A DNA stretch of 51,206 nucleotides from Acidobacteriota bacterium (GCA_022826825.1 JAJDUD010000071.1:1-51206); one strand, 5' to 3'; shown: positions 7,547 through 16,085, counted from the stretch's first letter. Notes: generated by a model from the letters alone, not told the origin. Made by a program: numbers and translations.

Positions 7547-9859
7547 ATGAAGGGACGCTTCGCGGATTTCTCGCTGCGCACGTTCGTGCTCCAGCAGCGG
7601 GACCGCCTGTTCGCCCGTACCCACGTCGTGACCGCCGTGCTCGCGGTCGCCCTCGCGATGCTCGTCTGGCCGGGGCTCGGGCTCCGGACCCCGCTCTACG
7701 AGGTAGGCGAGATCGCACCCCGGACGGTCCGCGCGACCGAGGACTTCACCTACGAGGACGCCGCCACTACCGAGGCGCGCCGGCGCGAGGCGGTCGAGGA
7801 GGTGCCGGAGGTCTACGACTTCGATTCCCAGGCGCGGGACGAGGTCCGCGCCCGGATCGCCCGCGGCTTCGATTTCGGACGGGCGGCCGTCGAGTCCGAC
7901 ATCGTGGGGGAACCCGATTTCGCCGAGACCTTCGCCGGCATGCTCGGCATCGATGTGGCCGCGGCGCAACTCGGGCTGCTGGTGGAATCGGAGTTCGCCG
8001 AGGAGATCGAGCAGAACCTGGCGGACACCGTGTCCAGCGTACTGGCGCGGGACATCCTCGCCGAGAAGGGGGCCGTCGCCGCGCTCGGCCGGTCCGTTCT
8101 CCGCCGCGATCCGCGGACGGGAGAAACGGTTCCGCTGGCGGACTTCACCAACGTGTTGTCGGTGGGCGAAGCCGAGCGGGCGGTCGAACAGCAGATCCTC
8201 GCGCTCTCCGAGCTGAACCGGACGCGCCGGCGGACGCTCGCCGGACTGGCGGCGCGCTTCATGCGCCCCACGCTGGAGCCCAACACCGTGGAGACCACCC
8301 ATCTCCGTACCGAAGCGGAGGAGTCGGTGGATCCGGTCGTCATCCAGGTGCGGCGCGGCCGCACCCTGGTACGCGCCGGCGACGAGGTGACCGAGCTCGC
8401 CCGCCGCCAGATGGAGCGGATGCGCACCCCCCGGGTGGGCGCCTCCGGCTGGGCCGGACTCGGCGCGCTCGGGTTCGCCGCCGCGATCGCGGTCCTGCTC
8501 GGGGTCCTGCTGGTCCCGGCCCGCCGGGACGAGAACTGGGGGCGGCAGGCGTTCGCGATGTGCGGCTTCCTCATCGTTCTGGGCCTGACCCTCACCCGCA
8601 TCCTCGGATTCGTGGGGCGCGGAGCGGCGGCCCAGTTCGTGAGCGAACCCTTCTCCGACCCCACGGTCTACCTGTGGGGGGTTCCCTTCGCAGCGCTCGC
8701 CCTGCTGGTCGTGATGCTCGAGACGCAGCAGTCGGCGGTGGTCACCCAGGGACTCTTCGCCGCGACGCTCGCCCTGATGACCGGGAACCTGAAGCTGGCG
8801 CTCTTCGCCCTGTTGACGGGGTTCGGCGCCATCTTCATCTACCGGATCGCCGAGCGCCGCTCGCAACTGCTGCGGGTCGGGACCCTCGTCGGCCTGCTGG
8901 GGGCCGCTCTGGTGGTGGCGATGGAGCTCGTGACCGGAAACTTCGGGGGCCTGAGCCGGCTGGCCCTCGAAGCGGTGAGCGCCTTCGTTGGCGGTCTGCT
9001 GTCGGGGCCGCTCGTGATCCTGCTCCTTCCCGGGCTGGAGTGGGTCTTCGAGCGCACCAGCGACATGCGGCTCATGGAGCTCTCCCAACGCGACAACCCG
9101 GTGCTGCGCCAGTTGGCGCTCACCGCGCCGGGCACCTACCAGCACAGCGTGACCGTGGGGATGCTCTCCGAGTCCGCCGCCGACGCCATCGGGGCGAACT
9201 CGACCTTCTGCGCCACCGCCGCCCTCTACCACGACATCGGCAAGCTGAACCGCGCCGGGTACTTCGTCGAGAACATGCGGGGCGAGACGCCGCACGACCT
9301 GCTCCCCCCGGAAAAGAGCGCGGACATCATCCGGCGGCACGTGACGGAGGGAATCGAGGCCGCCGAGCGGCTGAACCTCCCGAGGGACATCGTGGACGTG
9401 ATCCCGCAGCACCACGGGACCCGCCTCATCAAGGTCTTCTACGAGAAGGCGAAGGCGGCTGCCGCCCGGAACGGCTACGAGGCCGACGAGAGCCTCTTCC
9501 GCTACGGCGGGCCGCGCCCGCAGACCCGGGAGGCGGGCATCATCATGATGGCCGACAGCATCGAGGCCGCCGCCCGCAGCCTGAAGAACCCGACGTCCGC
9601 CGAGTTCGAGCAGGTGATCGACCGCATCATCGGCGCCATCGTCGATGACGATCAACTCGACGAATGCGACCTGACCCTCAGCGACATGGCCCGGATCCGC
9701 GAGAGCTTCCTCTCCACCCTGCAGGGGATCCACCACGAGCGGCTGCCCTATCCGGGGTTCGACTTCGGAAGGCGGCCGCGTGCCGGAGTACCGCCGGTTG
9801 TCCCGGTGGAGCCCTCCCGGCCGGCGCCCGATAGCGGACGATCCGCGCCGGACGCCTGA
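7547..9859 (+). CDS. pgpH: 7TM HD-domain phosphodiesterase (PgpH/YqfF type)
   Basis: This is a 770-residue membrane protein. A first membrane segment (about 27-45) is followed by a 7TMR-HDED extracytoplasmic domain to about residue 300. Several membrane helices come next (about 300-500), then a cytoplasmic HD domain with LYHDIGKLNRAGYF, the Asp/His metal ligands and QHHGTRLI. Relatives degrade cyclic di-AMP and so affect turgor and wall homeostasis. A cyclic di-AMP cyclase is not in the window. The ATG has a GGAG site and lies 16 bases after phoH. The Pro-rich C-terminal tail (about 30 residues) is not part of the domain. Confidence 0.94.
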   Translation: MKGRFADFSLRTFVLQQRDRLFARTHVVTAVLAVALAMLVWPGLGLRTPLYEVGEIAPRTVRATEDFTYEDAATTEARRREAVEEVPEVYDFDSQARDEVRARIARGFDFGRAAVESDIVGEPDFAETFAGMLGIDVAAAQLGLLVESEFAEEIEQNLADTVSSVLARDILAEKGAVAALGRSVLRRDPRTGETVPLADFTNVLSVGEAERAVEQQILALSELNRTRRRTLAGLAARFMRPTLEPNTVETTHLRTEAEESVDPVVIQVRRGRTLVRAGDEVTELARRQMERMRTPRVGASGWAGLGALGFAAAIAVLLGVLLVPARRDENWGRQAFAMCGFLIVLGLTLTRILGFVGRGAAAQFVSEPFSDPTVYLWGVPFAALALLVVMLETQQSAVVTQGLFAATLALMTGNLKLALFALLTGFGAIFIYRIAERRSQLLRVGTLVGLLGAALVVAMELVTGNFGGLSRLALEAVSAFVGGLLSGPLVILLLPGLEWVFERTSDMRLMELSQRDNPVLRQLALTAPGTYQHSVTVGMLSESAADAIGANSTFCATAALYHDIGKLNRAGYFVENMRGETPHDLLPPEKSADIIRRHVTEGIEAAERLNLPRDIVDVIPQHHGTRLIKVFYEKAKAAAARNGYEADESLFRYGGPRPQTREAGIIMMADSIEAAARSLKNPTSAEFEQVIDRIIGAIVDDDQLDECDLTLSDMARIRESFLSTLQGIHHERLPYPGFDFGRRPRAGVPPVVPVEPSRPAPDSGRSAPDA

Positions 9860-9864
9860 ACCTC

Positions 9865-10470
9865 GTGATACACCGCCCGGACCCCGCCGCCAGGGCCGGC
9901 GGCGGCGATTCCGCCGCCAGGGACACGAGCGGTTCGCCGCGTCCGGAACCGGGGGAACCTCCACGAGAACCGGAGCCGCCCGGCTCCCGGTTCACCGTCC
10001 AGAACCGCCAGCGGCGTTTCGCGGTCGATCCTCCGTCCCTGGCTGCCTTTCTCGAACGGATCGCCGCGGACGTGGCGCCGGGCGATCGCCGCGGGGCCAC
10101 GCTGCGGATCGTTTCCGACCGGAACATCCGGGAACTGAATCGGCGCTACCGCGACAGGGACCGCGCGACGGACGTGCTCGCCTTTCCCGCGGACCCCGTT
10201 CCCGCGGGACTGCTGTCCGAGGAAGAGGCCGCCTATCTCGGGGACCTGGTGGTCTCCGCCGAGACCGCCGCGCGCCAGGCGCGCGCGGCGGGCGTCGACC
10301 TCGCTGACGAGATCCGGGTGCTGGCGGTGCACGGTTACCTGCACCTCCTCGGCTACGACCACGAACGGGACCGGGGAGAGATGGTGAGGCTCGAGCGCGT
10401 CCTGAGGTTGCGGCACTGCCTCGGGAGAACCGGCGCTCCTGGCGCTCACGCCGCTCTATCCGCCGGCTAG
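9865..10470 (+). CDS. ybeY: Endoribonuclease/rRNA maturation factor YbeY
   Basis: This 201-residue protein has the zinc-binding signature HGYLHLLGYDHERD near residues 153-166 and the upstream TDVLAFPAD and GDLVVSAETA segments of the family. YbeY acts in 16S rRNA 3'-end processing and 70S quality control with PhoH. About 40 Pro/Gly/Glu-rich N-terminal residues exceed the normal size, so GTG 9865, six bases after pgpH, may be upstream of the true start. An internal start just before FTVQNRQRR would give a conventional length. Confidence 0.94.
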   Translation: MIHRPDPAARAGGGDSAARDTSGSPRPEPGEPPREPEPPGSRFTVQNRQRRFAVDPPSLAAFLERIAADVAPGDRRGATLRIVSDRNIRELNRRYRDRDRATDVLAFPADPVPAGLLSEEEAAYLGDLVVSAETAARQARAAGVDLADEIRVLAVHGYLHLLGYDHERDRGEMVRLERVLRLRHCLGRTGAPGAHAALSAG

Positions 10471-10472
10471 CC

Positions 10473-11696
10473 GTGTTCCTCTGGGCCCTCCTCCTCCTGG
10501 TCGCCGGACTCCTCGTCGTCCTGTTCGCGCTCTTCGAGATCGCCTTCTTCGCCTCGAGCCCGATCGCGGTGCGAGCCCTCGGGGAGAGCGTCGAGGAGGC
10601 GCGTACCCTCCGGGAGCGCCTGGCGGACCCGCTGGTCGTCCTCATCCCGGCCCGCTCCGGGCTCCTCGCCGCCGGCACGGTCTTCGGTTTCGCGCTCGAC
10701 CGGCTCGGTTTCGGGGCGACCGGCCTCCTCTGGACCTTCGGCGTCTTCGTCCCGGCGTGGTTCGTCCTCCGGGAACTGGTCCCGGCCGCCATCCTCCTGC
10801 GCGATCCCGAAGATGTGCTGCGGCCGCTCCTTCCCTGGTTTGGCCGTTGGGAACGGCTCGTGCGCCCGCTTGGCGAACCGCTGCGCCGCCTCCTCCGGCG
10901 CGGATTCCCGCTCCCCTCGGAGCCGGACGACGAAGCCTCCGACGAGGAGGTCGAGGCGTTCCTGGAGACCGGCGAGGAAGAGGGGATCCTCGAGGAGGAA
11001 GAGGCCGCGATGGTGCGCGGGGTGCTCGAACTCGACGAGATGCTCGTTCGCGAGGTGATGACACCGCGGCCGAGCGTCGTGTCGGTCTCCGGCGAGGCGT
11101 CCCGGCGGGAAGTCGAGCGGCTCGTCGCCGAAAGCCGGCACCACCGGATCCCGGTGTTCGGGGCCGCCGACCAGGTGGTCGGGGTGGTGGACGCGGTGGA
11201 CCTCGTCGCCGTGCCCGGCGATGGGGAAGGACTCGCCCCGTTGCTCCGCGAGGTGCCCGTGGTTCCGGAGACGAAGCGGGTGGACGACCTGCTGCGGGAG
11301 TTCAAGCTCTCCAAGCAGACGTTCGCGGTGGTGGTCGATGAGCACGCGAGCGTTTCGGGAATCGTCACTCTCCGGGACATCTCGGAGGAGATCGTGGGCG
11401 AGGTCCACGAGGAAGACGAGCCGCTCGAGGAGGATCTGGAGCGGGAGGCGGACGGCGTCTACCGGGTGCGCGGCGGGGCGGAACTCGACGAGATCGCGCG
11501 GCTGACCGGGCTGACGCTCCCCGATTCGCTGAACGGCGCCGCCTTCGACACGGTTTCCGGCTTCGCGCTCGCGGCCTTCCGGAAGATCCCGGCGCCCGGC
11601 GAGGTGATGGAACAGGACGGCCTCCGCATCGAGATCCTCGAGGCCGACGAACGGCGGATCCACCGGGTCCGCCTGACGCGCGTTGGGAGGGACTGA
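10473..11696 (+). CDS. HlyC/CorC-type CBS transporter-associated protein
   Basis: This 407-residue protein has N-terminal hydrophobic helices of a reduced DUF21/CNNM region (about 1-110) and an acidic linker (EEGILEEEEAAMVRGVLELD). Paired CBS domains follow (MTPRPSVVSVS; HHRIPVFGAADQVVGVVD; DEHASVSGIVTLRDI), then a C-terminal CorC_HlyC transporter-associated domain (about 330-400). Relatives take part in Mg2+/Co2+ efflux or homeostasis; the old hemolysin label is not meaningful. The GTG start is three bases after the ybeY stop, and its stop touches the era TTG, so one operon is likely. Confidence 0.92.
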   Translation: MFLWALLLLVAGLLVVLFALFEIAFFASSPIAVRALGESVEEARTLRERLADPLVVLIPARSGLLAAGTVFGFALDRLGFGATGLLWTFGVFVPAWFVLRELVPAAILLRDPEDVLRPLLPWFGRWERLVRPLGEPLRRLLRRGFPLPSEPDDEASDEEVEAFLETGEEEGILEEEEAAMVRGVLELDEMLVREVMTPRPSVVSVSGEASRREVERLVAESRHHRIPVFGAADQVVGVVDAVDLVAVPGDGEGLAPLLREVPVVPETKRVDDLLREFKLSKQTFAVVVDEHASVSGIVTLRDISEEIVGEVHEEDEPLEEDLEREADGVYRVRGGAELDEIARLTGLTLPDSLNGAAFDTVSGFALAAFRKIPAPGEVMEQDGLRIEILEADERRIHRVRLTRVGRD

Positions 11697-12641
11697 TTGG
11701 CCGACTCGTCCGACAGCCCCGGGCATCGCGCCGGTTTCGTGGCGCTGGTGGGGCTTCCGGGCGCTGGAAAGTCCACGCTCCTGAACCGCCTGGTCGGCGA
11801 GCGGCTTGCCGCCGTCCATCGAAAACCCCAGACCACCCAGCGGCGCATCCTGGGAGTGGCGCGCCGCCCGGGGCTCGAACTGATCCTCCTCGACACCCCG
11901 GGCATCCATCGCCCGCGCTCCGGCCTCGGCCGCGCGATGATGCGGACCGTGGCGCAGAGCCTCGGAGGCGCCGACGCGGCGCTCGCGGTGGTGGATGGCA
12001 CGCGGGCCCCTGCGGGTCGCGACCGGGAGTTGCTGGGCCGGTTGGAAGGCTTCTCCGGCCCCCGGGTGATCGGCATCAACAAGACGGATGCGGCGCCGCG
12101 GGCGAGACTCGAAGAGCTCGAAGGGTTCTATCGCGAGCGGGATCTCGGGCCGGTGGTGCTGTTTTCGGCCCGCACCGGTGCGAACGTGAACGCCCCGAGC
12201 GAACCGCCGGGCCGCGGGGAAGGGGAACGGACACCCGGTTCGCTGGTCGGGATGCTGGCGGAGCGTCTCCCCTTCAGCCCGCGGCTCTATCCCGACGGCC
12301 AGATCACCGATCTCCCGGAAGCGTTCTTCGCCTCGGAGATCGTCCGCGAGCGGCTGCTCGAACACCTCCACCAGGAGGTGCCCCACGCGGCCGCCGTGCG
12401 GATCGAGGCGTACGACGACTCCGAGCCCCTGGTGCGCATCGCGGCCTCGCTGCTGCTCGATCGTGACTCCCAGAAGGGGATCGTGATCGGCCGCGGCGGG
12501 CGGATGCTGAAACGGATCGGCAGCGAAGCGCGCGGCCGCATCGAAAAGCGGCTCGGGCGCCAGGTCTTCCTTGACCTGCAGGTCAAGGTGCGCCAGAAAT
12601 GGCGCGACAATCCGGGCATCCTCCGCGACCTGGGTCTCTGA
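11697..12641 (+). CDS. era: GTPase Era
   Basis: This 314-residue TrmE-Era family GTPase has G1 GLPGAGKST, the switch region PQTTQRR, G3 DTPGIH, G4 NKTD and the G5 region FSARTG. A C-terminal KH domain contains GIVIGRGGRMLKRIG. Era binds the 3' end of 16S rRNA during 30S assembly, matching its ybeY neighbour. The TTG start directly follows the corC stop. Between G5 and the KH domain there is a Pro/Gly-rich insert (NAPSEPPGRGEGERTPG) of about 15 residues not typical of the family. Its last nine codons are repeated 125 bases downstream. Confidence 0.96.
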   Translation: MADSSDSPGHRAGFVALVGLPGAGKSTLLNRLVGERLAAVHRKPQTTQRRILGVARRPGLELILLDTPGIHRPRSGLGRAMMRTVAQSLGGADAALAVVDGTRAPAGRDRELLGRLEGFSGPRVIGINKTDAAPRARLEELEGFYRERDLGPVVLFSARTGANVNAPSEPPGRGEGERTPGSLVGMLAERLPFSPRLYPDGQITDLPEAFFASEIVRERLLEHLHQEVPHAAAVRIEAYDDSEPLVRIAASLLLDRDSQKGIVIGRGGRMLKRIGSEARGRIEKRLGRQVFLDLQVKVRQKWRDNPGILRDLGL

Positions 12642-12858
12642 AGGCGTATGCGCGTTCCGCCCCCTGCGGGGGCGGTGCCGGCCGGAGGCCGGCGCTCCGT
12701 TTGGCGGCGTCGCCTCCCTGTGGTCGGCGACTCCGCCTTGGCATTCTGCGCGACCTGGATCTGTGAGCAACCTTGACTGGAAGAGGGGTTCGGCCTACCC
12801 TTCCGGCCTTCGGAGTGGCCGTTGGCGACGGCTTTTTCAGCGAAGCGAGACTCTTGCC
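12642..12858. repeat. Hairpin array with a duplicated era 3' end
   Basis: The last 27 bases of era (12615-12641) recur at 12740-12766 with 23 of 27 identical, including a TGA; three of the four changes are at third codon positions. Between the copies is a two-hairpin module: CCGCCCCC-TGC-GGGGGCGG (12657-12675) and GCCGGCC-GGA-GGCCGGC (12677-12693), then GCTCC. A third weaker pairing GTCGCC...GGCGAC follows. No gene is seen. Confidence 0.8.
12773..12801 (+). promoter_or_regulatory. Candidate promoter of the rpsP operon
   Basis: TTGACT (12773-12778) and TACCCT (12796-12801) are separated by 17 bases, about 58 bases before the rpsP start and immediately after the duplicated era end. The -35 box is near consensus; the -10 box keeps only TA and the final T. 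Confidence 0.5.
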
Positions 12859-13179
12859 GTGTTGAACATCAGGCTTGCCCGCACCGGGCGAAAGCGCGAC
12901 GCCCATTTCCGGGTGGTCGTGTCCGATTCGGTGCACGGAAGGGTCGGCCGCATCGTGGAAACGCTCGGCTATTACCACCCGCGCATGCCCAACGACGCGG
13001 AGGGTCGGCTGCACATCAAGGCCGACCGCGCGCGTTACTGGCTCGGGCACGGTGCGAAGCCGAGTCTCACGGTCAAGAGCTTCCTGAAGAACGTGCTCGC
13101 CGAGCCGGTCCCCTCCGAAGAAAACCAATCCGAAGAAAACGGATCAGGGGAAGACGGAGCCGCCGCCGAGTCCAGCTAG
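12859..13179 (+). CDS. rpsP: 30S ribosomal protein bS16
   Basis: This 106-residue bS16 begins VLNIRLARTGRKRDAHFRVV and contains ETLGYYHPR and the DRARYWLGHGAKPS segment. The acidic C-terminal tail (EENQSEENGSGEDG) is longer than in short bS16 proteins. GTG 12859 is preferred; TTG at 12862 would remove one residue. It heads the classic rpsP-rimM-trmD-rplS set. The small KH-domain gene often found between rpsP and rimM is absent. Confidence 0.96.
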   Translation: MLNIRLARTGRKRDAHFRVVVSDSVHGRVGRIVETLGYYHPRMPNDAEGRLHIKADRARYWLGHGAKPSLTVKSFLKNVLAEPVPSEENQSEENGSGEDGAAAESS

Positions 13180-13356
13180 CAGGCCGGCCGCCGAGCGCGG
13201 TTGCCGCGCCTTCGGGAATCCGGCTGACGGCCACCGGGCCACACCCCTGAACCGGGCGTCCCGCCGCCCGGATCTCAACAGCACACCCGACCAAGAGACA
13301 GCCCGCGCGATCACCTTCCGCTACCAGGCAGACGTGACCAGGAGACAACGACAAGA
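13180..13356. other. rpsP-rimM spacer with two hairpins
   Basis: No gene is seen in this 177-base spacer. It holds GCGCGG-TTG-CCGCGC (13195-13209) and CCGGGCG...CGCCCGG (13252-13271). These could slow transcription or stabilise the message between a highly expressed ribosomal gene and its operon partners. Confidence 0.4.
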
Positions 13357-14019
13357 ATGGCTTCTGGCGCACCGGCTTCCGGGTCCGGACAGGAAACTCG
13401 GGTAGACCGGTCCCACCGCCGGGACGGCACGCCCGCGGACTTCCCCGCCGGTACTCCCCCGGAGGCTGCCGCCGACGTTGTCATCGGGCAGGTCGTCCGG
13501 CCGTTCGGCCGCCGGGGAGAGGTGTTCGTCGAACCGCTGACCGACGATCCCGGCCGCTTCTTCGAGATCGGGAGCGCCGAAATCGGCCCTGCGGGCCAGC
13601 CGGGAACCCGGCGCGGCCTCGAATCGGTGCGCATCCACAAGGGGCGCCCCGTGATCCGGTTCGACGGGATCACCGACATCGCGTCCGCCGAGGCGCTCCG
13701 GGGGATGGAAGTCCGGATCCGCGAGGCGGAACGCTCCCCGTTGCCGGAGGGCCGCTACTACTCCGACCAGCTCGTCGGCTGCCGGGCCGAGACCGAAGAG
13801 GGCGCTCCGCTCGGCGAGATCGTGGACACCCTCGATACGGCCGGCCCCAGCCTCCTCGTCCTCCGCGGTCCGGACGGGTCCGAGGACCTGATCCCCTTCG
13901 TCGAAGCCCTCTGCGTTCGGGTTGAGCCGCCGACCACGGAGACCGTCGGGCGGGTCGTCCTCAACATCCCGGAGGGGCTCCTCGGGCTCAACGCCCGGGC
14001 TACCGGCAATGCGCGTTGA
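13357..14019 (+). CDS. rimM: Ribosome maturation factor RimM
   Basis: This 220-residue protein has the N-terminal beta-barrel (VVIGQVVRPFGRRGEVFVEP) and C-terminal PRC-barrel (YYSDQLVGCRAETEEGAPLG, IPFVEALCVRV). RimM assists 30S head assembly around uS19. About 40 Pro/Ala-rich residues precede the domain, so ATG 13357 gives an unusually long N-terminus. The end overlaps trmD by 11 bases. Confidence 0.95.
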   Translation: MASGAPASGSGQETRVDRSHRRDGTPADFPAGTPPEAAADVVIGQVVRPFGRRGEVFVEPLTDDPGRFFEIGSAEIGPAGQPGTRRGLESVRIHKGRPVIRFDGITDIASAEALRGMEVRIREAERSPLPEGRYYSDQLVGCRAETEEGAPLGEIVDTLDTAGPSLLVLRGPDGSEDLIPFVEALCVRVEPPTTETVGRVVLNIPEGLLGLNARATGNAR

Positions 14020-14749
14020 CATCCTGAGCCTCCTCCCCGGCATGTTCCGGGAGGTCTTCGACCACGGCATCGTGCGGCGGGCGCGGCAGGCCGGCCTCCT
14101 GCAGATCGAGACGCACGCGCTCACGGACTGGACCGAAGGCCGCTTCCAGCGGGCCGACGACGCTCCCTACGGCGGCGGTCCCGGATTGGTCATGCGCGTC
14201 GAACCACTCGTCGAGGCGGTGGAAGCGATCAGCGGACTCGACGCGGCGAAGCCCCGGGTCGTCCTGCTGTCGCCGCGCGGCCGGCAACTCGACCAGGCAG
14301 TGGTCGCCGAACTCGCTGCTGAACCGCGGTTGCTGCTGGTCGCCGGACGTTACGAGGGCGTCGACGAGCGCTTCGCCGCCCTCAGCGGTGCGGAGGAGCT
14401 CTCGGTTGGCGATTACGTGCTTTCCGGAGGTGAGATCCCGGCCATGGTCGTGGTGGACGCCGTGACCCGGCTGATCCCCGGCGCCGTCGGGGATTCCGAA
14501 TCCGTTGTCCGGGAGTCGTTCGCGACCGGGCTCCTCGAACATGCCCAGTACACCCGTCCCCCGGTCTTCCGGGGCCGGGAAGTGCCGCCGGTTCTCCTGT
14601 CGGGGAACCACGAGGCCGTTCGCCGGTTCCGGCTGGAAGAGGCGGTCGAGGTGACCCGGAATCGGCGGCCCGACCTGTTCTCGACGTTTGCGGGACAGGG
14701 AGCGGCGGCCTCGAAACCGAATCCAGATACGAAGGAGAAACCGTCATGA
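14009..14749 (+). CDS. trmD: tRNA (guanine-37-N1) methyltransferase
   Basis: This 246-residue SPOUT methyltransferase makes m1G37 in tRNAs to prevent frameshifting. Signature segments are MRVDILSLLPGMF, DDAPYGGGPGLVM, AGRYEGVDER and SVGDYVLSGGE, which form the trefoil-knot SAM site, and VLLSGNHEAVRRFR. ATG 14009 lies inside the end of rimM. Its stop overlaps the rplS ATG by four bases (ATGA). Confidence 0.97.
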   Translation: MRVDILSLLPGMFREVFDHGIVRRARQAGLLQIETHALTDWTEGRFQRADDAPYGGGPGLVMRVEPLVEAVEAISGLDAAKPRVVLLSPRGRQLDQAVVAELAAEPRLLLVAGRYEGVDERFAALSGAEELSVGDYVLSGGEIPAMVVVDAVTRLIPGAVGDSESVVRESFATGLLEHAQYTRPPVFRGREVPPVLLSGNHEAVRRFRLEEAVEVTRNRRPDLFSTFAGQGAAASKPNPDTKEKPS

Positions 14750-15189
14750 GTGTGAGTGAGCAAGAAGCCGTGGACGCCCCGGAAGAGACCGCCCTGGCGG
14801 TTTCGGTGGACGCGGACGTCGAGCCGGCGGGGGTCAAGCCCGGGGCCGAGATCATTCGGGAGCTCGAGGCCGCCGACCTGAAGGCGGACCGCCCGGACCT
14901 CCATCCCGGCGACGCGGTCCGGGTCCACGCGACCATCCGCGAAGGAGACCGGGAACGCATCCAGATTTTCGAGGGGATCCTGATCGCGATGAAGCACGGC
15001 GGCAACCGCCGCACGATCACGGTCCGCAAGACCTCGTTCGGCGTGGCCGTCGAGCGGATCTTTCCGCTGCATTCGCCGCTGGTGGCGAAGGTGGAGGTCG
15101 TCCGTTCCCACCATGTGCGGCGCGCCAAGCTCTATTTCCTCCGCAAACGCAAGGGGAAGGCGGCCCGGCTCCGCGAGAAGAGGCGTTAG
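14746..15189 (+). CDS. rplS: 50S ribosomal protein bL19
   Basis: This 147-residue bL19 has a core from about residue 35 (PGDAVRVHATIREGDRERIQ, FEGILIAMKHGGNRRTITVR) ending in a basic tail. About 30 acidic N-terminal residues (SVSEQEAVDAPEETALAVSV) exceed the usual bL19 length. The gene is coupled to trmD by an ATGA overlap. Its TAG stop forms the first bases of the inverted end of a repeat element. Confidence 0.96.
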   Translation: MSVSEQEAVDAPEETALAVSVDADVEPAGVKPGAEIIRELEAADLKADRPDLHPGDAVRVHATIREGDRERIQIFEGILIAMKHGGNRRTITVRKTSFGVAVERIFPLHSPLVAKVEVVRSHHVRRAKLYFLRKRKGKAARLREKRR

Positions 15190-15389
15190 CAGCCTGTGGA
15201 AAAAGTCACGCGGCATTCGAACGCCGATGCATCCCGCCTGAACCGGGCCGCTTTGCGGCCCTCCGCGTTGCGTTTCGGTCGGAATACACCCGGTATTCCT
15301 CCCTCACGCGCCCTGTCAGCCGGACCCCCACCGGGAGAACTGGGCCTCACCGCTCTCGGTGCTCACGTCACTTTCTCCACAGGCTGCTA
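15187..15389 (+). repeat. 203-bp structured intergenic element, copy 1
   Basis: The ends are inverted repeats of 24 bases, 22 matching (15187-15210 and 15366-15389; TAGCAGCCTGTGGA...). Inside are the shared CGGCATTCGA (15211-15220) and the core palindrome GAATAC-ACCCG-GTATTC (15282-15298) preceded by CGGTC. A CCCACCGGGAGAACTGG segment (15327-15343) lies in the right half. Copies 2 and 3 are at 31015-31214 and 44488-44659. The left end includes the rplS stop codon. Confidence 0.85.
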
Positions 15390-15415
15390 GCGTCCCGTTC
15401 AGCGACTCCCTGAGG

Positions 15416-16051
15416 ATGGGGAGTTCCATCGTCCACGACCTGGGGTCGCCACGGCGCCCCGTCGCCTGTGCGATCTGCGCCGTCCGCGGTCTCTCGGCGG
15501 ACCATCTCCAGGAACTGCACGCGGTCGGCGTGGACTTCTTCCAATTGCGCGACCGGGAGGTGTCGGATCGCGATTTCGAGCGGTTCCTGGACGGGCTCGT
15601 TTCCCGGGCCCCGGACGTCCTGCCGCGGGTCATCGTGAACGACCGGCTGGCGCTTGCCGCCGCGTTCCCGGTCGCGGGCGTTCATCTGCCCGAAGCCGGC
15701 TTGCCGGCCGCGGCGGTCCGCGCCCGGTTTCCCCGGGGCCGGCTGCTCATCGGCCGTTCGGTGCATGGGCTGGACGCGGCGGCCGCCGCGGAAGCGGACG
15801 GCGCCGACTACGTGATCCTGGGACCGGTCGCGCCCACGGGCGGCAAACGCCCCCTGCCACCGGAGGTCTTTCGCGAGACCTGTCGGCGGTTGCGGATTCC
15901 CGTCTGGGTCGTCGGGGGGCTGACGCCCGGCAATCTCGGCGGCCTCCACGGCGTCGGCGCCGCCGGTTTCGCGGCCATCCGTTCCTTTCGCGATCTCGGG
16001 CGCGCCGGCGCGTTCGTCGCCCGCTGTCGGGATCTCCCAACCGCTCCGTAG
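15416..16051 (+). CDS. Thiamine-phosphate synthase family protein (ThiE/TenI)
   Basis: From ATG 15416 this is a 211-residue TIM barrel of the ThiE/TenI family: FFQLRDREVSDRDF, VNDRLALA, GVHLPE, IGRSVHG, GADYVILGPVAPTGGKR and VWVVGGL. ThiE joins the pyrimidine and thiazole moieties; TenI aromatises the thiazole. Other thiamine genes are absent, so the choice is open. No TPP riboswitch was seen upstream. The frame extends back into the repeat element, but that stretch is not family-like. The start is moderately sure. Confidence 0.85.
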   Translation: MGSSIVHDLGSPRRPVACAICAVRGLSADHLQELHAVGVDFFQLRDREVSDRDFERFLDGLVSRAPDVLPRVIVNDRLALAAAFPVAGVHLPEAGLPAAAVRARFPRGRLLIGRSVHGLDAAAAAEADGADYVILGPVAPTGGKRPLPPEVFRETCRRLRIPVWVVGGLTPGNLGGLHGVGAAGFAAIRSFRDLGRAGAFVARCRDLPTAP

Positions 16052-16085
16052 CGCGACGGTTCAGTACACTGACGGGGTCCCCTTC

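Noticed and set aside
5834..9964. A 1376-codon minus-strand open frame over aspS, phoH and pgpH
   Set aside because: It is a GC-rich shadow frame: its residues are dominated by Arg, Gly, Glu and His with no domain, while the plus strand encodes clear proteins.
15190..15415. TPP riboswitch upstream of the thiE-like gene
   Set aside because: The conserved CTGAGA and ACCTGA-type motifs are not present in order; the spacer is the 203-bp repeat element.
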